In this document: positions 38,617-48,770 of the stretch, piece by piece
Numbering within the stretch: position 1 is the stretch's first letter
Layout: every line of letters begins with the position of its first letter
Origin: Panorpa germanica
Taxonomy: Eukaryota; Arthropoda; Insecta; Mecoptera; Panorpidae
NCBI GenBank assembly: GCA_963678705.1
Contig: OY783204.1
Location: forward strand, 23,012,759-23,076,758
Length of the DNA stretch: 64,000 bases
Direction: 5' to 3'
Notes under the pieces: model-generated
The model's input: only the letters and a program-made list of their open reading frames with translations
What the model was told of the DNA's origin: nothing
Database searches by the model: none
Program-made: the position numbers and the translations under genes

Positions 38617-38869
38617 CCCAGTAAACATTTTGGAGTCACTTTGACATCATATTGAAGACGCGTCATGATTTTTTGTCATTAAAGAGTTCATTTATAATTC
38701 AGTTTCTCACATTTTTTCATATAAAATGTCTACTTTATCGGCTACAAATGGCGAAATTACTCCACCTGTCGGAATACAAATGAAGATAAAGTTGATGCGA
38801 ACTATAATTGAAGTGAAATAGTGATAGAAATATCACTAAATAGGGCACTTCACCAAATTGTTTACTGGG
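38617..38869 (-). mobile_element. MITE, CCCAGTAAACA family, near-complete copy
   Basis: CCCAGTAAACA begins at 38617 and TGTTTACTGGG-like TTGTTTACTGGG ends at 38869. The body is the reverse complement of the 9282-9535 copy over its full length, with small indels. Flanking bases are AATAA and AAAGC, so the TA duplication is not preserved. Confidence 0.85.
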
Positions 38870-38954
38870 AAAGCTATGACAGTATGGTCTTTCCTTACTT
38901 TTAAACTAAAACAGATCTCCGTCTACGTTCAAATTTAAGTGTTAACACATACGA

Positions 38955-39395
38955 TAATAAACATAAGAGGAATTGCAAGATTTAGATTGGGAAACGAAGA
39001 GAAAGGATGTGCAAGGTGTGCTAGAGAGAGATAGAAACGCTGGAGCACATTAAGTATTCATGTGAGAAAAGAGTAAAAAGTGAAAAGAAGATTGTGCAAG
39101 TTATTAAAGGGAGGCAGTGAAGAGAAGCGGTGGATTGCGGAGATAGAGAGAAGGAGCAAGGAAAGAGAAGAAAGGGCAGAGTAGAAACAAGAGGGAGAGC
39201 AGCAAGAAGAGAGAAGCAATAGGGGTTTTAATTTATCTGTTTTGTTCGTATTTTTCTTTTAGAAGGAGTGAGAATGAGTAGATAGTATGTAATTAATCAC
39301 AATGATATGTAATTTCATGATTTAAGGCGGAAGAATGTAGTGCCTCTTGGCAAAAACATTACAATAAAGTAATAAATAATATTACATACGATATT
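38955..39395 (+). pseudogene. LINE 3' end (ARFRxGNEE family), fragment
   Basis: RGIARFRLGNEEKG, then a frame change and ETLEHIKYSCEK, then purine-rich sequence and a tail GGAAGAATGTAGTGCCTCTT with AATAAAGTAATAAATA. This is a shorter, broken relative of 34990-35760. Confidence 0.75.
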
Positions 39396-40259
39396 TTAAA
39401 AATTCAGGATATAAAAAGAAGAATCGTTTTTTTTTTAGTAGCAGAGTGATATAGCATCCTTAACTATTCGCTCGCTTTGTCGGAAGTCAGTCCCTGTTTC
39501 ACCGGGTACATCCTGTTGTCTACCACCCTCTAGTACACCCTCCTCGTGTATTATTTCAGACTGATTTGATTCCATAACCCGGGGCTTGAAGTTTACAGCA
39601 GGATAAGAAGAAGAAATAAATTCGATTTCACTCCAATATCCCCTATCTGAGTTGGATGGAATATTGCTAATTTTACCATATTCCCACCTCACTCCTCTTT
39701 ACCTAAAAATACGTTTTGAACCTTGTAAAATGAATGGGCGTTACTTATAGAGGGTGAAGCTCTACGTTTCCAATGTAAATATGGGGTGGGGTGGGGATTT
39801 TGAGGGTGGTGGATGACCCACAACTAGTTACAAGGTATTACGCAACAATTATTACTCCTATAACTTCCCATGTCAGTAAAACAGCTATATATAATTTTTA
39901 TTTCGTTGCTGTTCATACAAATTGTCATTTAATGTTATGTTTATTATGACATCTCAACATGACGTCATTAAAGATCGCGTAAAACCATTCTGTCTTCTTT
40001 ATGGACTTAATTCTTTTTTATGAACTATAAAGTAAGAATATGATGTCTTTATTATTGTTAGTTTTCTTTATATTTCAATAGATGTAATATTGACTTTCAA
40101 CGTAAGTAGTTTTTCAACATTATTCTTACTTCTACAGAAAGACGAAGACGATTTAAAAACGAATTCCAAATAACGTTACTTTCCGAAAAAAAAGGAGATG
40201 TAATTAACGTTTTCGTCTATTTTGGAAAACCAAAAATATTATCTGGTTTTTTATATGAC
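39396..40259. other. Unassigned; contains an unidentified minus-strand frame and a CRE palindrome
   Basis: The minus-strand frame 39435-39692 (85 codons) sits in a block of near-balanced base composition and reads as ordinary protein (for example YWSEIEFISSSYPAVNFKPR), but I recognise no family and see no certain splice partners. It could be an exon, a relic or chance. A perfect TGACGTCA lies at 39960-39967. The rest is AT-rich. Confidence 0.3.
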
Positions 40260-40756
40260 AATTTCACCACATAATATAACTTTTAACTTTAAAAAAATGG
40301 TGACACGGCTTTCAAAAACTAAGTGTATATAAAATAATCTTTTCTGTAACTATTGCAAAAAGAAAATTATCAAAAGGATACCTTTATACGAAAATATTTA
40401 AATAAAACCTTTAAGAAACCTATAAGCCGGCAACGTTGCAAATGCCAATTTGAGCGGGATAAATGTTATATAAAATATAACAATTTATTGGTCGAAGAAC
40501 CAAATCTCGCATGCGTAACACACGTAAATTTGCAGCGTTGCAAACTTTATTATTCCTCTTTCAAAATATTTAATTTGTATTTAAATTGAATTAATATAAA
40601 TTTGAATTATAGGTAATTTTTAATTTATTTAACTATTTATTATATGCATAAAAAATCATTTTAACAAGCAGTAAGCAGTTTAATAGGGAATTGAAAAATT
40701 CATTTTCAAAGGTACAGTCCCAATATTTGCTCGTCCCTCATGTACTTCGTATTTTG
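40260..40756 (+). mobile_element. Dispersed element C, copy 1 (internal part)
   Basis: From AATTTCACCACATAATATAA to CATGTACTTCGTATTTTGC the sequence matches 52643-53108 with scattered changes and one insertion (about 60 bp around 40395-40450). The terminal inverted repeats seen around copy 2 are not present here, so only the core is retained. The 78-codon frame 40353-40589 within it is not preserved in copy 2 and is not a gene. Confidence 0.8.
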
Positions 40757-41664
40757 CCGTGACAATATACCGGTGCGTTACAAGTGAAAGACAAAATGCG
40801 CTGCACACGTTTTGTGGAATAAAAATACACATATACAGTTATGCATATAGCAAGCGTAGTTCGATACTCCGATAGATACGGTAGAGTCTACCCCTACCTT
40901 TAATTCAGCTAAATGAAACCAAACACTCGACTACAATCGACGACGTATTACAGACAATAGTACCGGGTCAGCTTAAGTGGGCGATGCTTGGCTAGAATCT
41001 ATTTGATCCTCAGTAATCTATATATTCACTGTTTATTGACTATTGATTTACGCTTGAGTGCATATCATGTCTCAAACCTTACTGCATGTTATCTTACAGT
41101 ATCCTTAGTATTTACTTGGGATGCAGCATCATTCTAAAGACGCAGCATCTCATTCCCCCTTCCCTAGCCCTTTCCACTCTTCCCATAATGCTTCAGGGAA
41201 CTCCCTTAGTGATTAATTAAACTTTCTACCCAACTCCTCTTTCAATCCTCATTGCCAACAGGACTTGGTGTGCAGTGAAGGCAGAGGGGAAGGGAAAATT
41301 GTGTTTTAGCGCTGTGTTAATTGCTGCTTTTCTAGACCACCCATTTTGTAATGACTTAGTGCTAAGCTGCTTACGAATTATACAACAAAACAACAGACAT
41401 TGTCTGGCGAAATACGAGTAATATTGATGTGTCATATGATGCTCCTATTTTCGTTTTAATTATTTCACAGATTAAGAATATCGCTGCGCTACCTACCTGC
41501 TATGTCGCATGTCCTGTCTGTGTGTTGTGTAACATGTGCCTAGAGGATTGTGTCTTTCGGTAGTCTGTATTTGATGGATAGGCTATCGTGTGTGTACTGT
41601 CAGACATCGTATTAATGCTATTTTTTATCATATTTAAATAACACCATTAATTCCATTACTTTAA
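40757..41664. other. No gene seen; GC-richer single-copy block 40980-41560
   Basis: The block is closer to balanced composition and not repeated in the window. The minus frame 41226-41435 (69 codons) matches nothing known. Nothing here supports an RNA gene. Confidence 0.4.
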
Positions 41665-41770
41665 GACAGTACAGTGGCTGAAAGCATTTGTAGTGAACAC
41701 TAGATTCCAATATCATCGAGTTCGATCTCCGTTCCAACACAACATTTTGTGAGTTGGGTTGCTATCAAAA
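41665..41770 (+). repeat. tRNA-derived SINE head
   Basis: GACAGTACAGTGGCTGAAAG is followed 50 bp later by ATCGAGTTCGATCTCCGTTC. The second contains GAGTTCGATCTCC, a good pol III B box, and the first occupies the A-box position. It abuts the AATGGGC MITE at 41774. Not a functional tRNA: it lacks a complete cloverleaf by inspection. Confidence 0.5.
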
Positions 41771-41773
41771 TTT

Positions 41774-42445
41774 AATGGGCTTGTGTCCTCATTTTTTAGT
41801 GGTAGATTTTTCAATTGTTGATTGAAATTGATGTTAATAAATGTGTATTGGCGTGTCTATTTTATTAAATATCTAAATATTGACGAAGATATAGCAATTG
41901 AAAATTTGAATTGTAGTTTTAGCTCTAGAAATGGTCGGCCATATTTGTATGACGTGAAATGCATTTTAACGTCAGTTATTTGTTGAGTAGGTAGTCGAAA
42001 TAATCAAGGCAAGTCAAAGAATAATAAGTTTTTATTTTATTTAACCCTGTTACGGAAACATAATATTGAAATTTGATTGTTTCTTGAAATAGCTGTAAAT
42101 AATATTTGATATTTTGATATATAAATACATATAGCAGAGATTTATGAGCTGTAAGGTTGGTAACCTGTAAACTTGTCAGAGTTCTGTCAAGATGATATCT
42201 CTTTTACGCTCTGTTGTATAAAAGAGATAGCAACTAGCGACTGTGATGTCACATGCATTTGAAATGTTGTACAACGTTGAATCCCTTTAATAATTAAAGA
42301 GACAAAATGACTTTTTTAATTGTTAATATCTCCTATTATATAAGGAGTTATTAAAAAATAATTAAACATTTGAGGTTCTAGTAACCCACTTTATCAATAT
42401 ATAGTATACTTTTATAGAAATTAAGACATAGGACACAAGCCCATT
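41774..42445 (+). mobile_element. AATGGGC MITE, copy 2 (complete)
   Basis: The termini are AATGGGCTTGTGTCCT and its exact reverse complement AGGACACAAGCCCATT, giving perfect 16-bp inverted repeats in a 672-bp element. The body contains TTCAATTGTTGATTGAAATT and AATATTTGATATTTTGATAT, shared with the other four copies, and no coding sequence. An approximately 30-bp piece present in copies 1 and 3 (CAGTGCTGTGGTAATG) is deleted. No target duplication is obvious. Confidence 0.9.
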
Positions 42446-43144
42446 GATAATGTGCTCACATAACTGTAAACTTCTTAGGCAGTTACAAACAGTTCAATTA
42501 CAAAGAATTAACTTACTAATTGATATACAAATCAAAAATAAACTGTAATATAGAAAAAATTACTAAGAATATAGCAAAGTCTTTAGTAGTATATCGGTTA
42601 TCATAAATTCAGATAGTTTAAATGTAAGATGTTCAGCTATCAAACAAACTGTTATTAAATTTATATTTGGCCAGTTTGTGAGTTTCTACAAGTTTATTTT
42701 CCTCAAAAACAGATGTCGGTAGGAAAGTTTATTCACATAAGTTATAGACATATGTCGACGCCAGCTACCTCGTTACTTTTTGAAACTGAACGTGATGGAC
42801 GTTTTGATTTTGAGCTATCAGAAGTTTAGATGTTAGAATTTAACATTTGGAATTAGTTACAAATAAAAGTTTTATTTGTTTGAAGGGTATTTATCACCTC
42901 AAATTATCACTCACACTTACGGGTCATGTTTTCTTTCCACCTCCAATGGTAAACCTGCTAACACAGTTACATATATTTAAGAATTGTTTCTGCCGCGAAA
43001 AAAAAAATATTTCCGACGCGAAAGAATATTATATTTTCGCCGCGAAAAAAATATTATTTCCGCCGGTTATAACAGATTTATTTGTAAAGCGGTTTGTGCT
43101 TAAGTTTATTTTTTAAGTAGAAATAATGACTAACTAGGCTAAAG
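42446..43144. other. No gene seen; TTTTCGCCGCGAAAA motif cluster
   Basis: Between 42990 and 43070 three spaced copies of a (T)TTCCGCCGCGAAAAAAAT-like motif occur (GCCGCGAAAAAAAAAATATT, GACGCGAAAGAATATTATAT, GCCGCGAAAAAAATATTATT). The same motif is at about 25191. The frame 42847-43116 across it reflects the repeats and is not convincing. Confidence 0.45.
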
Positions 43145-43225
43145 AACACAATGATATGTAATTTAATAGAATGAAGACTGAAGAATATAGTGCCTAACTA
43201 TAAAAACAATAAATAAAATAATAAT
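43145..43225 (+). repeat. LINE 3' tail, ARFRxGNEE family
   Basis: CACAATGATATGTAATTTAA and GAAGAATATAGTGCCTAACT with a following AATAAATAAAATAATAATA match the 3' tail of the 38955-39395 LINE. Only the tail remains. Confidence 0.65.
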
Positions 43226-43234
43226 AGTAACCTA

Positions 43235-43320
43235 ATAACAACCAAACGCAAAATCGAACCCGAAGACACAGATACAGAAAGCAGCATTAAAACATCAATG
43301 CTCTGGTCCACTGTGTCGTA
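43235..43320 (-). repeat. tRNA-derived SINE head
   Basis: On the minus strand: ACGACACAGTGGACCAGAGC, a linker, then TCTTCGGGTTCGATTTTGCG containing a B-box-like GGGTTCGATTTTG. It shares its head with an incomplete piece at about 48035-48056 (GTCCACTGTGTCGTC). Not a tRNA gene. Confidence 0.5.
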
Positions 43321-43339
43321 TATTTTTGATATATTATTA

Positions 43340-43700
43340 TTAATTGTTCGCCTTTCGGCTTTACAATCTACATTCTTAATACATTTTATAGTACTTCAAC
43401 TTGAAATTAAACTTAAACTATTCTAGACCTTTTTATTTCCAAAAGTACTTTCTGCTTCTTCTTCTCTTGACCCTCTTCCTTCATTCTCGCCGTTTCCTCA
43501 CCTCTTGTCTTCTTTGTCTCCTCTCGGCAAACCGTTTCCTGCTTCTCCTTCCTTATTGCCTGTATCTTCCTCTCTCTTCATGCTCCTTATGCAATCGAGC
43601 CACAAGCTTATTTATTGTCCTGTTTTTCCTTTCCTTTTTCCTATTACTATTTCCGCCATCCACCTCTTTCCTTCACTGCCTCCCTTTAATAGCTGGCCAA
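43340..43700 (-). pseudogene. LINE 3' end, antisense
   Basis: TTGTTCGCCTTTCGGCTTTA CAATCTACATTCTTAATAC and TTCAACTTGAAATTAAACTT reappear at 45045-45115 in the same order, and the following pyrimidine-rich stretch is the complement of a Lys/Glu-rich coding strand. The plus frames of 120 and 92 codons over it (43401-43763, 43505-43783) are shadows. Confidence 0.65.
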
Positions 43701-45034
43701 TATTCCTTTCGCTCACTACTTTTTCCTTACACTCATATATACACTCGTATATTTTTTATATAAATGTAAGTCACAAAACATAGTAATGTTTACGTAACAG
43801 GTAACTTTTGTTATCTTAGATAAATCCCTAAATACACAACTATGTATAAGGAGGTATAATTATTTAATGTCTTTTAAATAAAAAAAAGGTAATTTTATAA
43901 TATTTATTTTCTCTTTAAATTTAACAGAAACTAAAGGATTGTCGTGATGACGTCATAAGATCAATAACAATTTTCAAGTCCATTGTCGTTTTCTCTCGAT
44001 TCCTTGTTTGTGCACGAGACTACTAGCATCGTATAGCTTTGGCTGTCGCTATTTCTTCAATAGTGTTAGTAAAAGGACTTCAGAACGGGACAAGGGAACT
44101 CGGCCCCTGAATTCGTTTGTTCAAATATTTTAAACAAACAGACGGATATTAGTTGTATAAGCTAGCTCGAGTAATACTGTTTGCGTTTTATTATACGCGA
44201 TCTGATATATTGTTTATAACTAACAATGCAAGTTAGTTCACGATTCCAACGGATCCAACTTCTAGGAGCTACATAGATATTGCGATGGGTTTTCTATTTG
44301 TTTTGTAGATACGACGTTGTTGTATTGTGACGATTCTTCATGTATAGATAATACGGGGGCATCTCTATTGTTTTACTTGGGTAAATAAAGCAAAATGACC
44401 CCAAATATTAGCAGAGGTTTGCTGTTGTCGTAGCGATTTTATTTGTTATGTTTATGTGAAGACTGTATCAGTTTTGCCAAGTTGCAACGTCTCCAGACAA
44501 ATTAATAATAAATTCAGTTTAAACTATTTTGTTAATAACTCAGTAGCAAGATCAATTAAAATGATCTGGCTTTACCGAGTATCCAGTAGTTTTAATTTTG
44601 AAATATGTTTTAAAGTTTAGGATCTTATATCTTATATATATATCTTAGGATATTGTATTTATTTTATTTTATATGCCTTTTTGGTTATATGTGAAAATGC
44701 CTCTATATTTTGTTATTTAAAGCATGCAATTGAAAATGATTTTATCAGACGACATATATTCATATAGCTGCAGGTAAAATCTTTTAAAATGAAAACGCTA
44801 TATTTAGATACTCGTACTGATTTCGAATCAGCAACTCGTTAAGTTAAACAAAACCACGTGATTATTCAACTCGAGATTCAACTTCATCATAAATCCAAGT
44901 CGTTTTACAGATGAACAGGTCGGAGTAATAGAATAGTGGGGCGCAGACTGTTTATATTATTCCAGAACTTATTTTTACTTGAATTTAAAATCTGGAATAA
45001 TATAATGATCATGCAAAAACTGTTATATATTATA
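43701..45034. other. No gene seen; CRE palindrome at 43948
   Basis: A perfect TGACGTCA lies at 43948-43955 in otherwise AT-rich sequence; the other in the window is at 39960. About 43985-44110 is slightly GC-richer. No frame of interest. Confidence 0.4.
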
Positions 45035-45375
45035 TATTAACTGTTCGCCTTTCGGCTTTACAATCTAAATTCTTAATACATTTCATAGAACTTCAACTTG
45101 AAATTAAACTTAAACTCATCTACCTCTTGTCCTTATCTCCTTTCCGAAAATCCTCTATTTTTCTGGACTGAAGTTTAACTGTTTGCTCGCTACTTCTTTC
45201 TTTCTCCTGCTTCCCTTCACTGCCTCTTTTAGTACTTCCTCTCTCTTCATGTTCCTTATGCAACCCAGCCACAAGCTTATTTATTGTCCTGTTTTTTCTT
45301 TCCTTTTTACTATTTGCGGCATCCACCTCTTTCCTTCACTGCCTCCCTTTAATAGCTAGCCAATATTCCTTTCTT
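45035..45375 (-). pseudogene. LINE 3' end, antisense
   Basis: It begins with the same TGTTCGCCTTTCGGCTTTAC tail as 43340-43700 and also shares TTTATTGTCCTGTTTTTTCT and CACTGCCTCCCTTTAATAGC with it. On the minus strand a 68-codon Lys/Glu/Arg-rich frame (45120-45326) is part of the ancestral coding region. Confidence 0.7.
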
Positions 45376-46111
45376 GTTAAAACTGTTATATATTTTGAAC
45401 AAATCTTGACAAGTGTTCAGATATAAAGAATACCTTGAGCAAATAGATGTTTAGAGGTAGAACTACTACTAAATATAAGTCGAAGTAATTACTAAAATAT
45501 ATCATTGTCAAATTTTACGGTAAATTTCGTCAATTTTTTTTTTGTAATATTTTTAGTTTTTAGAATATCCTTTTTTTTAGGTCTCACGGAAATTTATAGT
45601 TTTTTCAGGAAACAATCATCTTTTTTAATTTCTTTAATTAACTTACTACACATTGCAGGTCATACCATTTTTTTAATATTGCCTCTTACAGAAATTTATA
45701 CTTTTTTCCCGAAATTATCTTTTTTTACAAATTTTTCTATCTTTATATTGCATGTGACTTCACAATGCTTCTGAATCCCATTGTCACAATTTCTGGACCA
45801 CCTTGCATATGACGTAATTTGTGGATGGCCTGTAATTTATTCAAAATCATCCCTAATTTATTTGAAATATCTCATAATTATTTACATATTTACAACACTA
45901 TTAAACACAACTTAAAGAATATTAAGGGAAATGAAATTGCATTTGTACCGAATACGCAAAATGTCCCCAGAGATTCGAAGATCTCAGCATAATCTATATT
46001 ATATATTCTCCAGTATTCTTTGTTTTATTGAAGATGTTTCTTACATCCTTCTTACTCTTTACCTCAATCTCCCGCTTCAGGAACATTGTAAGAAGATTCA
46101 CATTACGTTGA
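45376..46111. repeat. 102-bp imperfect tandem duplication at about 45583-45775
   Basis: ACGGAAATTTATAGTTTTTTC at 45586 and ACAGAAATTTATACTTTTTTC at 45688 start two diverged units 102 bp apart, each ending in an ATTGCA(G/T)GT word. The period is a multiple of three, so an 89-codon frame spans both with matching LTEIYSFF and LTEIYTFF. The composition is T-rich and the frame is probably incidental. No gene is supported in the rest. Confidence 0.5.
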
Positions 46112-46276
46112 ATCTTTAATAAATGTGAAATCAAAACTCAGCGACACGACTGCCACGACGACTATACCTATACCTATAGATACACCAGCATCATTCAATC
46201 TCAAGTATCTGATACAGAAGACGAAGACGATAGCGAAGACGAAGGCGAAGACCTTCAAAGCATCCACTTGCTGTAA
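46112..46276 (+). other. Short frame with acidic carboxy end, unassigned
   Basis: A 54-codon open stretch, without its own ATG at the start, ends VSDTEDEDDSEDEGEDL, then QSIHLL and TAA. Acidic GAAGAC-type tails occur in real proteins but also arise from hexanucleotide expansion. A strong polypyrimidine tract and CAG (46036-46080) lies just upstream, but no frame connects directly from that acceptor, because a TGA at 46109-46111 blocks it. A different frame (46125-46325) is listed by its ATG but reads low-complexity Lys/Thr repeats. Confidence 0.25.
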
Positions 46277-46689
46277 ATATATTAAATTCTGTAGTTGTAC
46301 AAAAATGAATATCCTATTTCAATGAATACCTACTAGGCGTATATAAGTATTCTTGTATATGTATATACCTAGGACGTTTATTTGAAAGGTATTTATATTT
46401 GATTTCACACATGTCTACACCGAGAAAATCAAGAGATTAATATATTAAGTAATACGTTATGTATCATAAAGGGGGATACCGCTTCTAAAAAATATATGTT
46501 TTTGTGAAATACAAAAAAGTTGGCTTGAAATATATTATTAGTCGTGCAGCATTCTACACATCTGGATATCAGCATGAAACTTGTCACGTTTGTTACTTAT
46601 GTATGATGGAAAATTCCGAGAAACAACTGTATTCAAAGTGGACCGTTAGTTACAATTCCCAAGTTTTCGACACGAAAAAATAGTTTCTT

Positions 46690-47086
46690 TATGAGGAAAA
46701 AAAGGAGTTCAAAATAAGGGTAGAAACCGAGATAAAAGAGCTAAAGATGGAAAGGCAGGCATGGGAATACATAAATAGAGAGAATAGTAAAAGGAAAGAG
46801 CAAAGCAAAGAGATAATAGTGAAAGATTGGGTTAAACACTTCATGGAAGTGCTAGGAGGAAAGGAAAGAAATGAGATTATAAGGAACGGAAATAAAAAGA
46901 AAGATAAAGAAGATGAAATAGAATGAAATGAACTGAGAACACAGATACAAAAACTCAAGGCAAAGAAAGCACCAGGTAGAGATGAGTTAAAGAATTAAAT
47001 GTGGAAAGTAGGACGAAAATTAATTGAGGAAGGATTGCTGAAGGCGGTGAATAAGATATGGAAAGGTGGAGACTTACGAGAAGTAG
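46690..47086 (+). pseudogene. LINE reverse-transcriptase start region
   Basis: From about 46721 the frame reads VETEIKELKMERQAWEYINR, then DWVKHFMEVLGG, an in-frame stop, LRTQIQKLKAKKAPGRDEL, another stop, and LIEEGLLKAVNKIWKGGDL. The WxxHFxxLLGG linker, followed by KKxKAPGxDxxxxE and a KxxNKIWxGG motif, is the beginning of the non-LTR reverse-transcriptase domain. Two stops mark it as dead. The catalytic FADD region is absent. Probably the same family as the ARFRxGNEE fragments, since the purine-rich codon style matches. Confidence 0.8.
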
Positions 47087-47734
47087 TTTATTTGCAATAT
47101 CTAGTTATTAATGGGTTCTACGATAAATATAAATAGTAACAATTTTATAAAGGACAATATTTTCTACAATTTTTGGTTATAACATTCATCTTCGTTCTAT
47201 TACATTAAAAACAAAAGTACGAGTATTTTCCGATTTCATTTTGAAGTGTTTTTCCTTTGTTTAATTAATTAAATTTGTGGACACATTAATTTCTTTAGTT
47301 TCATTATTACGCGCTAAACACTATTACATTTATATATCCATTTTTATTAATTGAATATACATTTTTACAATATTAAATCACGTAATTACATATGTCAGTA
47401 ATTCTCTCTCCCATATTCTATTGCACCTCTCATTGTCTTTCATCTAAACAATTTTCAGCATTCTTTCCTCTTACTATAAACACAGTTACATAAATTTAAC
47501 ATAAAAGAATTACCTGTTACGTAAAATGTAACCTAATATAGGACAACGGCCTGTTGTGACATATTTACTTTTCAGATTAAATATTACTACGTTTCATTTA
47601 ACAAAAAAACTTACGTGGATACGAGATAGTAGCCTTAGTTGCATTACTTATTTATTTCCCTAACTTCGACCTATTTCCGATGCTGGGTCTTATCACCTAC
47701 TAAACTAGACCAACTAAAGAAATTACATTTCTTT
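47087..47734. other. No gene seen
   Basis: AT-rich sequence with no repeat relatives I could place and no frame above 60 codons. Confidence 0.4.
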
Positions 47735-48003
47735 AGTTGGTAACACTGACCAGAGATATTACAACTGCATTCTAGTCAGGTGAGCTAACGGTATATATTA
47801 GTTATAGATACTGCCATTTTAGAGGTTGTAGTTGAACGAGTAACAGCTGACAGAACTCTCTGTGCATAATGTTAAGTTATTATAAAATTAGATACAAAAG
47901 ATAGAATTGACAATTTAAATAATAAACTTTAAATGTCGTTTCTGATTTCAGAAGCAACACATGAGTTTAATTAAAAATTTACAATTTCTAAAATGTCTTA
48001 TAC
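47735..48003 (+). repeat. Dispersed repeat D, copy 2 (uninterrupted)
   Basis: GGTAACACTGACCAGAGATA through AAACTTTAAATGTCGTTTCT and ATTTCAGAAGCAACACATGA to AAATGTCTTATA runs without a break. The copy at 23654-24440 is split by a LINE exactly after AAACTTTAAATG. The repeat has no coding sequence or clear termini. Confidence 0.8.
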
Positions 48004-48374
48004 AACAGAGCTGCCTAATAAGTGTAAGATCAATGCTGTCGTCCACTGTGTCGTCTATTGTTGCATTGAACATTTTAAACATTTCTTAAATAAAGACGGT
48101 TCTGTATTGTACATACCAAGGTGTTTGTCTAGATAATATTGGCTCCGTTTAAACACGACAATGTATGAGTTTATAAATTATGTACAATGCTTTTTAAATA
48201 CATACATAGCACATTTTATTTATATCGTTTTTCTTTACAAGCAATTCTGTTATACAAAATTAAATTAAACTTTAACAAAATAATAAAAAGCAAATATACA
48301 TAAAAATGCTTCGAAATAAAAAGCACAGTATTGTCATACCTTTTGTCGAGAGAAACGTCGCACAATAGAATACA
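48004..48374. other. No gene seen; SINE stub
   Basis: About 48027-48056 has TCAATGCTGTCGTCCACTGT GTCGTC, the head of the tRNA-like SINE family on the minus strand. The remaining sequence is AT-rich without signal. Confidence 0.4.
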
Positions 48375-48770
48375 CAGGGCCGGATTAAGTCCGTTTAAAC
48401 TTAACAAATTTTATTCGAACTACGGTATTTTATCATATTAAAAGCAATGCTTTATCCTTATACAAACGAAATCTTGATTCACGTAAACTAACTGTTGGAA
48501 TGCCAAGAGATTTTGACACATATCTTTTGATGGTTCGTGCTATCTAAGAATAATATGGATGGCGCTATTTATATATCATCGTACAAATTTAGTTGACCAT
48601 AATCATAGATCTATAGATATAGACATGGTTTAGCTTATATTAATGTCCTTTAAGCCTAAACTTTTTTTTAGGTTGAAGTTCGTGCCTGCCAAGATCTTGA
48701 ATTACTAACGCATTTAATTTTTGGCATAAATACGAGTAGCCCTAATGCACACAGAACGAATCCGACCCTG
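48375..48770. mobile_element. hAT-type MITE with 8-bp target duplication
   Basis: The left end is CAGGGCCGGATTAAGTCCGT and the right end, on the minus strand, CAGGGTCGGATTCGTTCTGT. CAGGGCCGGATT is a classic hAT terminus. The flanking octamers are AGAATACA and ATAATACA, identical at seven of eight positions. The 396-bp interior includes a patch resembling the 28.5 and 29.8 kb repeat. Confidence 0.85.

Noticed and set aside
41665..41770. Possible tRNA gene
   Set aside because: A B-box-like motif is present but no complete acceptor, D and anticodon stems could be formed; it matches the SINE-head pattern.
42990..43070. CRISPR-like spaced repeats
   Set aside because: Only three short, irregularly spaced copies of an AT/GC palindrome in a eukaryotic context; no array structure.
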